A stretch of DNA of 14,608 nucleotides, taken from positions 74,865 to 89,472 of the forward strand of contig DGXZ01000087.1 of assembly GCA_002396485.1 (NCBI GenBank), written 5' to 3'. Of the stretch, positions 1 through 7,147 are shown piece after piece (positions within the stretch are counted from its first letter, which is position 1; each line of letters opens with the position of its first letter). Below the pieces are notes generated by a model, which did no database searches, was not told the DNA's origin, and saw only the letters and a program-made list of their open reading frames with translations. This DNA comes from Spartobacteria bacterium UBA5019. Its GTDB lineage: Bacteria > Verrucomicrobiota > Verrucomicrobiia > Chthoniobacterales > Terrimicrobiaceae. The translations under genes and the position numbers were made by a program.

Positions 1-28
1 GAGGGTTCGATTCCCTCTACCCGCTCCA
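1..28 (+). tRNA. 3' end of a tRNA, probably tRNA-Gly (partial)
   Basis: The first 28 bases fold as the last part of a tRNA. A 5-bp T stem (1-5 with 13-17) encloses the loop TTCGATT. It is followed by the acceptor 3' strand TACCCGC (18-24), discriminator T25 and an encoded CCA (26-28). The implied 5' acceptor strand is GCGGGTA. An acceptor beginning GCGGG with U73 is typical of bacterial tRNA-Gly, so glycine is the best guess. The anticodon lies outside the window and identity cannot be proven. Confidence 0.75.
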
Positions 29-73
29 CTTCTCCTCCGAGTCAAAGCGACTCGAACTCAGGTCAGCTCGAAA

Positions 74-451
74 TCAGTAGGAACTCAGTACTGGAAAAAC
101 ATCGTGGATGTGGGCGTTTTTTCTAAACTCTAAAATGACGGGCTCCGGGCGACTCTTGATCCAGATTTTGATCTCGGCATAGAGATCAAAGTGCCCTGCT
201 ATCTCCTTAATGAAGTAATTGATGCTCTTGTAGGGCACGCAGGTGTATTCGCGCTTCTTTCCGGTCATCCCCTGCTTGTTGACTAGAAACAAACGAAAAT
301 TGGTGAAAACGATCAGATCGCGGAAAAGTTTGTAGGCATGCTGAATTTCCTCACCGTCTATGAGGAGTTCGGAAAATGACAAATGCAACGAAGCAGCCAA
401 AATCCGCGACGAACTGGCCAGCGGGGGGGGTAATCCAGCAGAATTAACCAC
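74..451 (-). CDS. Small bacterial PH-domain protein (PF08000-like, bPH_1), N-terminus uncertain
   Basis: From about residue 28 to the end the 125-residue product matches the small bacterial pleckstrin-homology family PF08000 (formerly DUF1696) as I remember it. Landmarks are LLIDGEEI, a FRDLIVFTNFRL strand pair, the NKQGMTGKKREY turn, VPYKSI, AGHFDLYAEIKIWI and a final helix. Family members are usually about 125 residues, cytoplasmic and of unknown function. The first 27 residues (GTG start at 451) do not resemble the usual family N-terminus. They are partly encoded by a run of eight C (423-430 on the other strand), and neither alternative frame restores a family-like start. The true start may be an internal TTG, or the 5' end may have been replaced or damaged. 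The stop is 45 nt from the tRNA-Gly end, on the opposite strand. The family assignment is fairly sure; an intact gene is less so. Confidence 0.7.
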   Translation of the reverse strand: MVNSAGLPPPLASSSRILAASLHLSFSELLIDGEEIQHAYKLFRDLIVFTNFRLFLVNKQGMTGKKREYTCVPYKSINYFIKEIAGHFDLYAEIKIWIKSRPEPVILEFRKNAHIHDVFPVLSSY

Positions 452-740
452 AACCGAGCGCCGTGGCAGGCGGGAGGTAGAGCAACCGAAGGTTGGCCCA
501 AAGGGTGAGTCGAGCGGGAGCGAACGAGTTAAAGGACACGGAGAGCACGGAATAGAAAATGAGGTTTTGCAGCAAGTTGAAGCAGAAAACGATTTATTAA
601 ACAGGAGGACAGAATCGAAGCGGAGCGAAGAAAGACTACCAAAGGCAGCCCAGCGGGTGAACGCAGTGAATCAATTTGCAGGATTTACAGGAGGATTATG
701 GGAGTGGCCCTGCTAGAAGGACGGGCTTCGACTGCTTGGA

Positions 741-769
741 GGGTCAGCGTCCTCGCCTGACCCATTTTT
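741..769 (+). terminator. Terminator-like hairpin with T-run, no obvious upstream gene
   Basis: A perfect 7-bp inverted repeat, GGGTCAG (741-747) and CTGACCC (757-763), with a 9-nt loop is followed by A and five T (765-769). This is the plus-strand geometry of a rho-independent terminator. No confident plus-strand gene lies upstream. It may end an unrecognised transcript, or it may be a dispersed palindromic repeat with a chance T-run. Confidence 0.4.
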
Positions 770-912
770 CAACCACGGGCGAAGTGGAATCCCTTTGAGA
801 CAGCACCGCCACCCATCTCTCTCGATCCGCCAGCTGCACATGCCCATAAAAATGATTTTGCTGTCCATGATTTGCAAACACGCTCTGAGACGCCGCTTCG
901 CGGCTGAGATTT

Positions 913-934
913 GGGCCATGCGGGACGATGGCCC
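913..934 (-). terminator. Hairpin just after clpB stop, possible terminator without T-run
   Basis: GGGCCAT (913-919) and ATGGCCC (928-934) form a perfect 7-bp stem with an 8-nt loop, starting 2 nt past the clpB stop codon. A second hairpin (GCCGC-TTC-GCGGC, 892-904) follows. Neither is followed by a U tract on the minus strand, so the pair could protect the 3' end or act as a weak terminator. Confidence 0.35.
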
Positions 935-936
935 TT

Positions 937-3525
937 TCAGGCGGTGGTTTTTGAGAAGTCGAGTTGGCCGTCTTTTTCCTTGGCTTGGATGTGGTCGCCT
1001 TCGCCGAAGTGGCCGTCGAGGATTTCGAGGCTGAGGGGGTCGAGGATTTGGCGTTGGATGACGCGCTTGAGGGGGCGTGCGCCGTAGGCGGGGTCGTAGC
1101 CTTCCTTACCGATGAAGAGCTTGGCGGAGTCGTCGAGCGTGAGGGTAATGTTTTGCTTGGCGAGGCGGGCGAGGAGGCGGCGAAGCTGGATGTCCACGAT
1201 GTGAGTGATCTGGCTGGCGTCGAGGCGGTCGAAGATGATCGTCTCGTCGATACGGTTCAGGAACTCGGGCCGGAAGTGGCTGCGGAGGGCTTCCTGCACG
1301 CGGCGGTTGCGCTCCTCTTTCGGCAGGTCTTCCATGATGTATTGGCTGCCGATGTTGGAGGTGAGAATGAGGACGGTGTTTTTGAAATCCACCGTGCGGC
1401 CTTGTCCGTCGGTGATGCGGCCGTCGTCGAGCACTTGGAGAAGGACATTGAAGACATCGGGGTGGGCTTTTTCCACTTCATCGAAAAGCACGACCGCATA
1501 GGGCTTGCGGCGCACGGCCTCGCTGAGCTGGCCGCCCTCCTCGTAGCCGACATAGCCGGGAGGTGCTCCGATGAGGCGGGCTACGGTGTGCTTCTCCATG
1601 TATTCGGACATGTCGAGGCGGATGATAGCGCCTTCGTCGTCGAAGAGAAATTCTGCGAGGGCTTTGGAGAGTTCGGTTTTGCCAACGCCTGTGGGGCCGA
1701 GGAAGAGGAACGACCCGATCGGGCGGTTTTCGTCCTGGAGTCCCGCGCGGGCGCGGCGGACGGCGTTAGAGACGGCTTTGATGGCCTGCTGCTGGCCGAC
1801 GACGCGCTCCATGAGGCGTTCCTCCATATTCACGAGCTTGGCGCGCTCGCCTTCCTGGAGGCGGGAAACGGGGATGCCGGTCCAGGTGGAAACGACCTTG
1901 GCGATGTCCTCCTCGGTGACCTCCTCGCGGAGGATGGCGGTGGCTTTTTTCTCGGAATCCCCCGCAGGTGCGGCGTGCTCCATTTTCGTGAGTTCGCGCT
2001 CCATGTCGGGGAGGAGTCCGTATTGGATCTCGCTGGCACGGTGCAGGTCGCCTCGGCGCTGAGCCTGCTCGAGTTCGGCGCGGAGTTGCTCGACGCGCTC
2101 GGCGACTTTTTGGGTTTTTCCGATTTCCTCTTTTTCCTTGAGCCACTGGGCGCGGAAGGTGGCGGCCTGCTCCTTCACCTCGGCGAGTTCGCGCTCGAGC
2201 TTTTCGAGGCGCTCGCGGCTGGCGGCGTCTTTTTCTTTTTTGAGAGCCTCGCGCTCCATTTCGAGCTGCATGATCTGGCGCTCGAGCTGGTCGATCTCGG
2301 TCGGCAGGGATTCCAACTCGATCTTGAGACGGGATGCGGCCTCGTCCATGAGATCAACGGCCTTGTCAGGCAGGAAGCGGTCGCTGATGTAGCGGTGGCT
2401 TAAAACGGCGGAAGCAATGAGGGCGGCATCCTGAATGCGCACGCCGTGGTGGACTTCGTAGCGTTCCTTGAGTCCGCGAAGAATGGCGATGGTATCCTCT
2501 ACGCTCGGCTCGCCGACCATCACTGGTTGGAAGCGACGCTCGAGGGCGGCGTCCTTTTCGATGTATTTGCGATATTCATTGAGCGTGGTGGCTCCTATGG
2601 TGTGGAGTTCGCCACGGGCGAGCTGGGGTTTTAGGAGGTTGGAGGCATCCATCGAGCCCTCAGCGGCTCCGGCTCCAACGATGGTGTGAAGCTCGTCGAT
2701 GAAAAGAATAACCTCGCCTTCGCTGGCGGTGACTTCTTTGAGAAACGCCTTGAGACGGTCTTCGAATTCGCCGCGAAACTTGGCGCCGGCGACCATCGAG
2801 CCGATATCCATCGCGATGAGTCGTTTGTTTTTGAGGGATTCCGGCACATCGCCGCTCACGATGCGGCGGGCGAGGCCTTCCACAATGGCAGTCTTGCCGA
2901 CGCCGGGCTCGCCGATAAGTACGGGGTTGTTTTTAGAGCGGCGGGAGAGGACCTGCATGGTGCGGCGGATCTCGTCGTCGCGGCCGATGACAGGGTCGAT
3001 CTTGCCTGCGCGTGCGGCTGCGGTCAGATCGCGGCCGTATTTTTCCAGCGTCTGGTATTTGCCCTCCGGGTCTTGATCGGTGACGCGCTGACTGCCACGC
3101 ACGGCGACGAGGGCCTGCATGAGCTTGTCGCGCGTCACGCCGCTGTCCTTGAGCATTTTCGCGGCGGCGCAGTTGGTGGTGAGCAGGGCAAGTAGGAAAT
3201 GCTCCACGCTCACGAAATCGTCCTTGAGCATAGCCATCTCGCCCTCAGCGGCGTTGAGAACTTTGTTCAACTCGTTCGAGATCTGCGGCTGGGCGCCGCC
3301 ACGCACATGGGCCAGCGAGGCGATGGCATCTTTCAAGCGCCCCTCGAGGGCTGGCACGGAGACGCCGAGCTTTTCGCAGAGTGGGCGAGTGAGTCCGTCT
3401 GACTGGGCTAGGAGGGCGGAAAGCAAATGCTCGCAGGTGATCTCGGGATTATCGGTTTTCGAGGCCGACTCCATGGCGGAATTCAAGGCCTCGCGAAGTT
3501 TGATGGTAAATTTTTCAGGACGCAT
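937..3525 (-). CDS. clpB: ATP-dependent disaggregase ClpB
   Basis: Hsp100 disaggregase that threads aggregated proteins through a hexameric pore, normally with the DnaK system, in the cytoplasm. At 862 residues it has the full family length. Order: N-terminal Clp repeat domain (about 1-145); NBD1 with Walker A GEPGVGKT (205-212) and Walker B FIDEL (near 277); coiled-coil middle domain (about 400-520), very rich in Glu, Lys and Arg, which separates ClpB from ClpA and ClpC; NBD2 with Walker A GPTGVGKT (610-617) and Walker B LFDEVEKA (680-687). Pore loop 1 reads KFRGEFEDR, with Phe where Tyr is usual; pore loop 2 contains GYVGYEEGG. I chose ATG at 3525 (MRPEKFT), which fits the family N-terminus, over an in-frame TTG three codons upstream (3534). 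No Shine-Dalgarno sequence is visible. It is divergent from yggS across 77 nt with no CIRCE operator. Confidence 0.97.
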   Translation of the reverse strand: MRPEKFTIKLREALNSAMESASKTDNPEITCEHLLSALLAQSDGLTRPLCEKLGVSVPALEGRLKDAIASLAHVRGGAQPQISNELNKVLNAAEGEMAMLKDDFVSVEHFLLALLTTNCAAAKMLKDSGVTRDKLMQALVAVRGSQRVTDQDPEGKYQTLEKYGRDLTAAARAGKIDPVIGRDDEIRRTMQVLSRRSKNNPVLIGEPGVGKTAIVEGLARRIVSGDVPESLKNKRLIAMDIGSMVAGAKFRGEFEDRLKAFLKEVTASEGEVILFIDELHTIVGAGAAEGSMDASNLLKPQLARGELHTIGATTLNEYRKYIEKDAALERRFQPVMVGEPSVEDTIAILRGLKERYEVHHGVRIQDAALIASAVLSHRYISDRFLPDKAVDLMDEAASRLKIELESLPTEIDQLERQIMQLEMEREALKKEKDAASRERLEKLERELAEVKEQAATFRAQWLKEKEEIGKTQKVAERVEQLRAELEQAQRRGDLHRASEIQYGLLPDMERELTKMEHAAPAGDSEKKATAILREEVTEEDIAKVVSTWTGIPVSRLQEGERAKLVNMEERLMERVVGQQQAIKAVSNAVRRARAGLQDENRPIGSFLFLGPTGVGKTELSKALAEFLFDDEGAIIRLDMSEYMEKHTVARLIGAPPGYVGYEEGGQLSEAVRRKPYAVVLFDEVEKAHPDVFNVLLQVLDDGRITDGQGRTVDFKNTVLILTSNIGSQYIMEDLPKEERNRRVQEALRSHFRPEFLNRIDETIIFDRLDASQITHIVDIQLRRLLARLAKQNITLTLDDSAKLFIGKEGYDPAYGARPLKRVIQRQILDPLSLEILDGHFGEGDHIQAKEKDGQLDFSKTTA

Positions 3526-3602
3526 GATGAACAAAGATTTCGGACCGCACGATACACAAAAGTCATCGCGGGCGATAGGTGGGGCATGTAAGAATTTCCG
3601 AA

Positions 3603-4298
3603 ATGAGCCAGATCGCCGAAAATCTCGAATTTATCAGGCAACGCATCGCTGCCGCCGCACAGCGAAATGGGCGTTCCGCCGAGGAAGTCAAACTTGTGGC
3701 TGTTTCAAAGACCTATCCGCCGGAAGTCATCCGCGAGGCTATTGAAGCCGCTCAGCAGTGTTTTGGAGAAAACCGCGTTCAGGACGCACTCCCGAAAATC
3801 GGCGCCCTGCCACCCGATCTGGAGTGGCATCTCATTGGGCATCTGCAAACCAATAAAGTCCGCAAAGTGATCGGGCGTTTCGCTTTGTTTCATGGTGTTG
3901 ACAATACCGCCCTCGCCCTCCAAATGAACCGTATCGCCGGAGAATTCGGCGTCACGGCAAGCATCCTGCTCGAGGTGAATGTCTCGGGCGAGGAAAGCAA
4001 GTTTGGCTTCACCCCCAGCGCACTTCCCGCCGCACTGGAGGAACTTTTTCCCCTCCCCCACCTGCGCGTCGAGGGATTGATGACGATGGCTCCGTTTTCG
4101 GAGAATCCGGACTGTGCCAGACCGTTTTTCGAGGGATTGAGGAAACTGCGGGACTCGCTCTCCGCTGCGAGTGGGCATCCGCTCAAGGAACTTTCCATGG
4201 GAATGAGCGGGGATTTCGAGCAAGGCATTGCGGAGGGGGCTACCATCGTTAGAGTTGGGTCAGCAATTTTCGGTTCCCGCCCGATGCTGGGACACTGA
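3603..4298 (+). CDS. yggS: PLP homeostasis protein, YggS/PROSC family
   Basis: Cytoplasmic fold-type III PLP-binding protein of 231 residues, the usual length. The family keeps free pyridoxal 5'-phosphate and amino-acid pools in balance and has no known enzymatic turnover. The PLP lysine is K36 in VAVSKTYP. Other signatures are FGENRVQDA, WHLIGHLQTNK, LLEVNVSGEESKFGF, VEGLMTMAP and the phosphate-binding end MGMSGDFEQGI followed by VRVGSAIFG. I prefer ATG at 3603; a GTG at 3579 in the same frame would add eight residues that do not look like family sequence. It is transcribed away from clpB, and 95 nt separate it from sucA, so it could be read with sucA or alone. Confidence 0.95.
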   Translation: MSQIAENLEFIRQRIAAAAQRNGRSAEEVKLVAVSKTYPPEVIREAIEAAQQCFGENRVQDALPKIGALPPDLEWHLIGHLQTNKVRKVIGRFALFHGVDNTALALQMNRIAGEFGVTASILLEVNVSGEESKFGFTPSALPAALEELFPLPHLRVEGLMTMAPFSENPDCARPFFEGLRKLRDSLSAASGHPLKELSMGMSGDFEQGIAEGATIVRVGSAIFGSRPMLGH

Positions 4299-4305
4299 TT
4301 TTTTT
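4273..4305 (+). terminator. Possible weak terminator overlapping the yggS end
   Basis: GT(T)CCC at 4273-4278 can pair with GGGAC at 4289-4293, with one bulged T. Seven T (4299-4305) follow, five nt after the stem. The stem is short and overlaps the last codons of yggS, so this is only suggestive. If real it would separate yggS from sucA. Confidence 0.28.
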
Positions 4306-4393
4306 CACAGCTTGATCTTTCCGGGATGTCGCCTCAAACTTCTGCACGCACTCCACCCGAGGAGACTGCAAATCCATTTTTTCCTACAAATTA

Positions 4394-7135
4394 ATGAACA
4401 CCTCCGTTCCCGCTCGTGCAAACGAGACGCTGATCGACGAAATGCACCAAAGCTGGCAGGCCGACCGGCATTCGGTGTCTCCTGACTGGGCGGCCTTTTT
4501 CGAGGGTTTTGAACTCGGGCTTGCCCGCTTGAAAAAGGAAGAGGAAGCCGCTGTCTCGGGCATCGCATCCTCTCCACTCCAGGCCCGTGTGGATGCCATG
4601 GTGGAGGCCTTCAGAGGCATCGGCCACACAGCGTCGCACTTGAATCCGCTTTCCCCAAGAGCACCGGAAGCCCCTCTTCTCTCCCCCTCCGAATTTGGAT
4701 TTACCGACGCGGACATGAAAGAGATTGTGTCATCGCGTCATTTCCAGCAAGGGCGCCAGATGCCACTTGGTGAAATGATTTCAGCTCTTCGTCAAACCTA
4801 CTCCGGCACGCTTGGAGTTGAGTTTTCCCACATTGAAAACACGGAAATCCGCGAATGGGTGGCAGCACGCGTGGAGAACCGCCGTCGCGCCGACAGGAAC
4901 TCCGCCGAACTGCATCGCGATATTCTCGGAAAAATCTACGAAGCAGAGACATTTGAGTCCTTCACGCATGCAAAATATGTTGGTCAGAAAAGATTTTCCT
5001 TGGAAGGCGGCGAATCTCTCATGCTCGCGCTCAATGCCATTCTTGAGAACTGCCCGAACCTCGGCGTTTTGGAAATCGTCATGGGGATGGCGCATCGTGG
5101 GCGGTTGAATGTGCTGACCAATTTTCTCCACAAGCCGGCGAGCGTGATTTTCAACGAATTCCAAGATACCTTCACTCCCGAATTGGTAGGTGGAAACGGT
5201 GATGTGAAATACCACCTCGGTTACCAAACCACGCGCGAACTCCCCGGCGGGCATAAAGTCGAGATTCGCCTTGCGGCAAACCCGAGCCATCTTGAGGCAG
5301 TGGATCCGGTCGTCGAAGGCAAGGCCCGGGCCCGCCAACGCATTCTCAAAGACACTGTGGAACGCAAAAAAGTGGTCCCGATTCTCGTTCATGGCGATGC
5401 CGCCTTCATCGGCCAAGGCATTGTTGCGGAGACGTTCAATATGTCGCAGCTCGAGGGCTACCGCACCGGCGGCACGATCCATCTCGTGGTTAACAACCAG
5501 ATCGGATTCACCACACTGCCTGCAGATTCCCGCTCCACGCGCTACTGCACCGACATTGCCAAGATGATCGACGCTCCGATTTTTCATGTGAACGGCGAGG
5601 ATCCCCTCACCGTTGTCGAAGTCGCACAAATCGCCCTGGAGTTCCGGCAGAAGTTCGGCCGCGATGTGGTGGTTGATATTTACTGCTACCGCCGACATGG
5701 CCACAACGAGACCGACGAACCGGCGTTCACCCAACCCGACCTCTACAATGTCATCCGGAGCCATCCGCTCTTAAGCACAAAATTCGCGCGGGAAACCGCC
5801 GCTCTCGGCACCGTCACAGAAAACGAGGCGGCTGATATCAAAGCCAAACTCATTTCCAATCTCGAGGCCGCCCTCACCGAAGTGGCAAAACCCGGCGATG
5901 GCAAAAAGAAAAAGAGCCCTCTCAGTGGCTCCACAGCTATCTTCCAAGCCCCTTACTCACACGAGCCCTGCAACACAGCGATCGCCAAGCGCACTCTCGA
6001 CAAGATCGTCAAAGCCATCACTGCGGCTCCCGAAGGTTTCCATGTGGTTCAAAAAATCCAGCGCACTGTGCTCGATCGCCGCCTCCAAGTTTGGAGGGAC
6101 AACGGCCCCTACGATTGGGGACTCGCGGAGGCTCTTGCCTTCGGATCTCTCCTTCTGGAAGGCACACCCGTTCGACTCTCCGGTCAGGACAGCCGCCGCG
6201 GCACATTTAGCCACCGCAATGCGGCCCTCTACGATGAGAAGACCCGTGAACGCTATATTCCGCTGAAACACATCTCCTCCAAACAGGAAACATTCTGCGT
6301 CTATAACAGCCCGCTTTCCGAATATGCCGTTCTTGGTTTTGACTACGGATACTCGATGGATTTCCCCTCGATGCTCTGCATCTGGGAAGCGCAATTCGGC
6401 GATTTCTCAAACGGAGCACAAATTATCATCGACCAGTTCATCGCCTCGGCCGAATCGAAATGGGGCCGCCCCAGCTCAATTGTGATGCTCCTGCCACACG
6501 GCTACGAAGGCCAGGGGCCGGAACACTCCAGCGCCCGGCTGGAGCGCTTCCTCCAACTCTGCGCACAGGAAAACATGCAGGTCTGCAATCTCACAACACC
6601 CGCACAGTATTTCCATGTCCTTCGCCGACAGATTTACCGAGGCTACCGCAAGCCACTCGTGATCATGACACCCAAGAGCCTTCTTCGCGCGGAGGACGCC
6701 TCCTCCCGAATGGAAGACTTCACGAATGCGCGCTTCGAGGAGATTATCGACGACCGTTCGATGACGGATGCCAAAAAGGTGAGCCGGGTCATTCTCTGCT
6801 CCGGCAAGGTCTATTACGACCTCCTGAAAGCCCGCTCCGAGGACAAATCCCGCTCGACCACAGCCATCGTCCGCATCGAGCAACTCTATCCGCTCCATGA
6901 CGAGCGACTGAAAGCCATTCTCAAGCGCTACTCCAGCGCCAAGAACATCGTCTGGTGCCAAGAGGAGCCCAAGAACAACGGCGCATGGACCTTTATCGCC
7001 CCACGTATCGTGGAAATTTCAGGCATGATTCCCGCATATGCCGGCCGTCCCGAAAGCGCCAGTCCGGCCACTGGCTCATCCGGAAAACACAAAGCACAAC
7101 AAGCCGCACTTCTCAACCAGGCATTCACGGCCTGA
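4394..7135 (+). CDS. sucA: 2-oxoglutarate dehydrogenase E1 component
   Basis: Thiamine-diphosphate E1 subunit that decarboxylates 2-oxoglutarate and transfers the succinyl group to the lipoyl arm of SucB (TCA cycle, cytoplasm). At 913 residues it is family length. The N-terminal segment TLIDEMHQSWQADRHSVSP is the usual E1o N-terminal helix. The core contains GMAHRGRLNVL, YHLGYQ, LAANPSHLEAVDPVVEGKAR, the diphosphate-binding GDAAF (about 334) with NNQIGFTT (from 367), and CYRRHGHNETDEPAFTQP. The C-terminal transketolase-like part has LLPHGYEGQGPEHSSARLER and ends with YAGRPESASPATGSSGKH, both diagnostic. The ATG at 4394 has no clear Shine-Dalgarno sequence. sucB follows after 12 nt, and no lpd gene is nearby. 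Because SucB lacks the E3-binding domain, this E1 may take part in E3 docking, as proposed for the mitochondrial complex (inference). Confidence 0.97.
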   Translation: MNTSVPARANETLIDEMHQSWQADRHSVSPDWAAFFEGFELGLARLKKEEEAAVSGIASSPLQARVDAMVEAFRGIGHTASHLNPLSPRAPEAPLLSPSEFGFTDADMKEIVSSRHFQQGRQMPLGEMISALRQTYSGTLGVEFSHIENTEIREWVAARVENRRRADRNSAELHRDILGKIYEAETFESFTHAKYVGQKRFSLEGGESLMLALNAILENCPNLGVLEIVMGMAHRGRLNVLTNFLHKPASVIFNEFQDTFTPELVGGNGDVKYHLGYQTTRELPGGHKVEIRLAANPSHLEAVDPVVEGKARARQRILKDTVERKKVVPILVHGDAAFIGQGIVAETFNMSQLEGYRTGGTIHLVVNNQIGFTTLPADSRSTRYCTDIAKMIDAPIFHVNGEDPLTVVEVAQIALEFRQKFGRDVVVDIYCYRRHGHNETDEPAFTQPDLYNVIRSHPLLSTKFARETAALGTVTENEAADIKAKLISNLEAALTEVAKPGDGKKKKSPLSGSTAIFQAPYSHEPCNTAIAKRTLDKIVKAITAAPEGFHVVQKIQRTVLDRRLQVWRDNGPYDWGLAEALAFGSLLLEGTPVRLSGQDSRRGTFSHRNAALYDEKTRERYIPLKHISSKQETFCVYNSPLSEYAVLGFDYGYSMDFPSMLCIWEAQFGDFSNGAQIIIDQFIASAESKWGRPSSIVMLLPHGYEGQGPEHSSARLERFLQLCAQENMQVCNLTTPAQYFHVLRRQIYRGYRKPLVIMTPKSLLRAEDASSRMEDFTNARFEEIIDDRSMTDAKKVSRVILCSGKVYYDLLKARSEDKSRSTTAIVRIEQLYPLHDERLKAILKRYSSAKNIVWCQEEPKNNGAWTFIAPRIVEISGMIPAYAGRPESASPATGSSGKHKAQQAALLNQAFTA

Positions 7136-7147
7136 AATCCTTAACCA

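Larger units (their letters stand above)
452..936. other. 485-nt spacer without a convincing gene; hairpins and repeat-like sequence
   Basis: No reading frame here looks like a real protein. A 118-codon plus-strand frame (360-716) and a 68-codon minus-strand frame (713-919) are open, but they have odd composition and no recognisable domain. The stretch has a purine-rich plus strand (about 460-700) with internally repetitive pieces such as GGACACGGAGAGCACGG (534-550) and CAGGATTTACAGGAGGATTA (679-698). Perfect hairpins lie at 483-495 (CAACC/GGTTG), 741-763, 892-904 (GCCGC/GCGGC) and 913-934. It looks like a graveyard of dispersed-repeat fragments rather than coding DNA. Confidence 0.55.

Noticed and set aside
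360..716. 118-codon plus-strand frame between the PH-domain gene and clpB
   Set aside because: Highly charged, no domain, no ribosome-binding site, partly antisense to the PH-domain gene and running through repeat-like sequence; kept only as a possible transcript before the 741-769 hairpin.
713..919. 68-codon minus-strand frame after clpB
   Set aside because: Passes through palindromes and has no recognisable features; judged non-coding.
1..936. Genomic island or prophage edge at the tRNA-Gly 3' end
   Set aside because: No integrase, no direct repeat of the tRNA 3' end elsewhere in the window, and ordinary housekeeping genes follow.
964..2403. 479-codon open frame on the plus strand opposite clpB
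   Set aside because: It is the antisense shadow of a GC-rich, strongly conserved clpB; its sequence is low-complexity (Leu/Ala/Glu/Phe-rich) and has no recognisable domain.
3579..3602. GTG start adding eight residues to yggS
   Set aside because: The extra residues are not family-like; ATG 3603 gives the standard YggS N-terminus.
4781..5764. 327-codon open frame on the minus strand opposite sucA
   Set aside because: Antisense shadow of the conserved E1 coding sequence; no family features and no context for a gene there.
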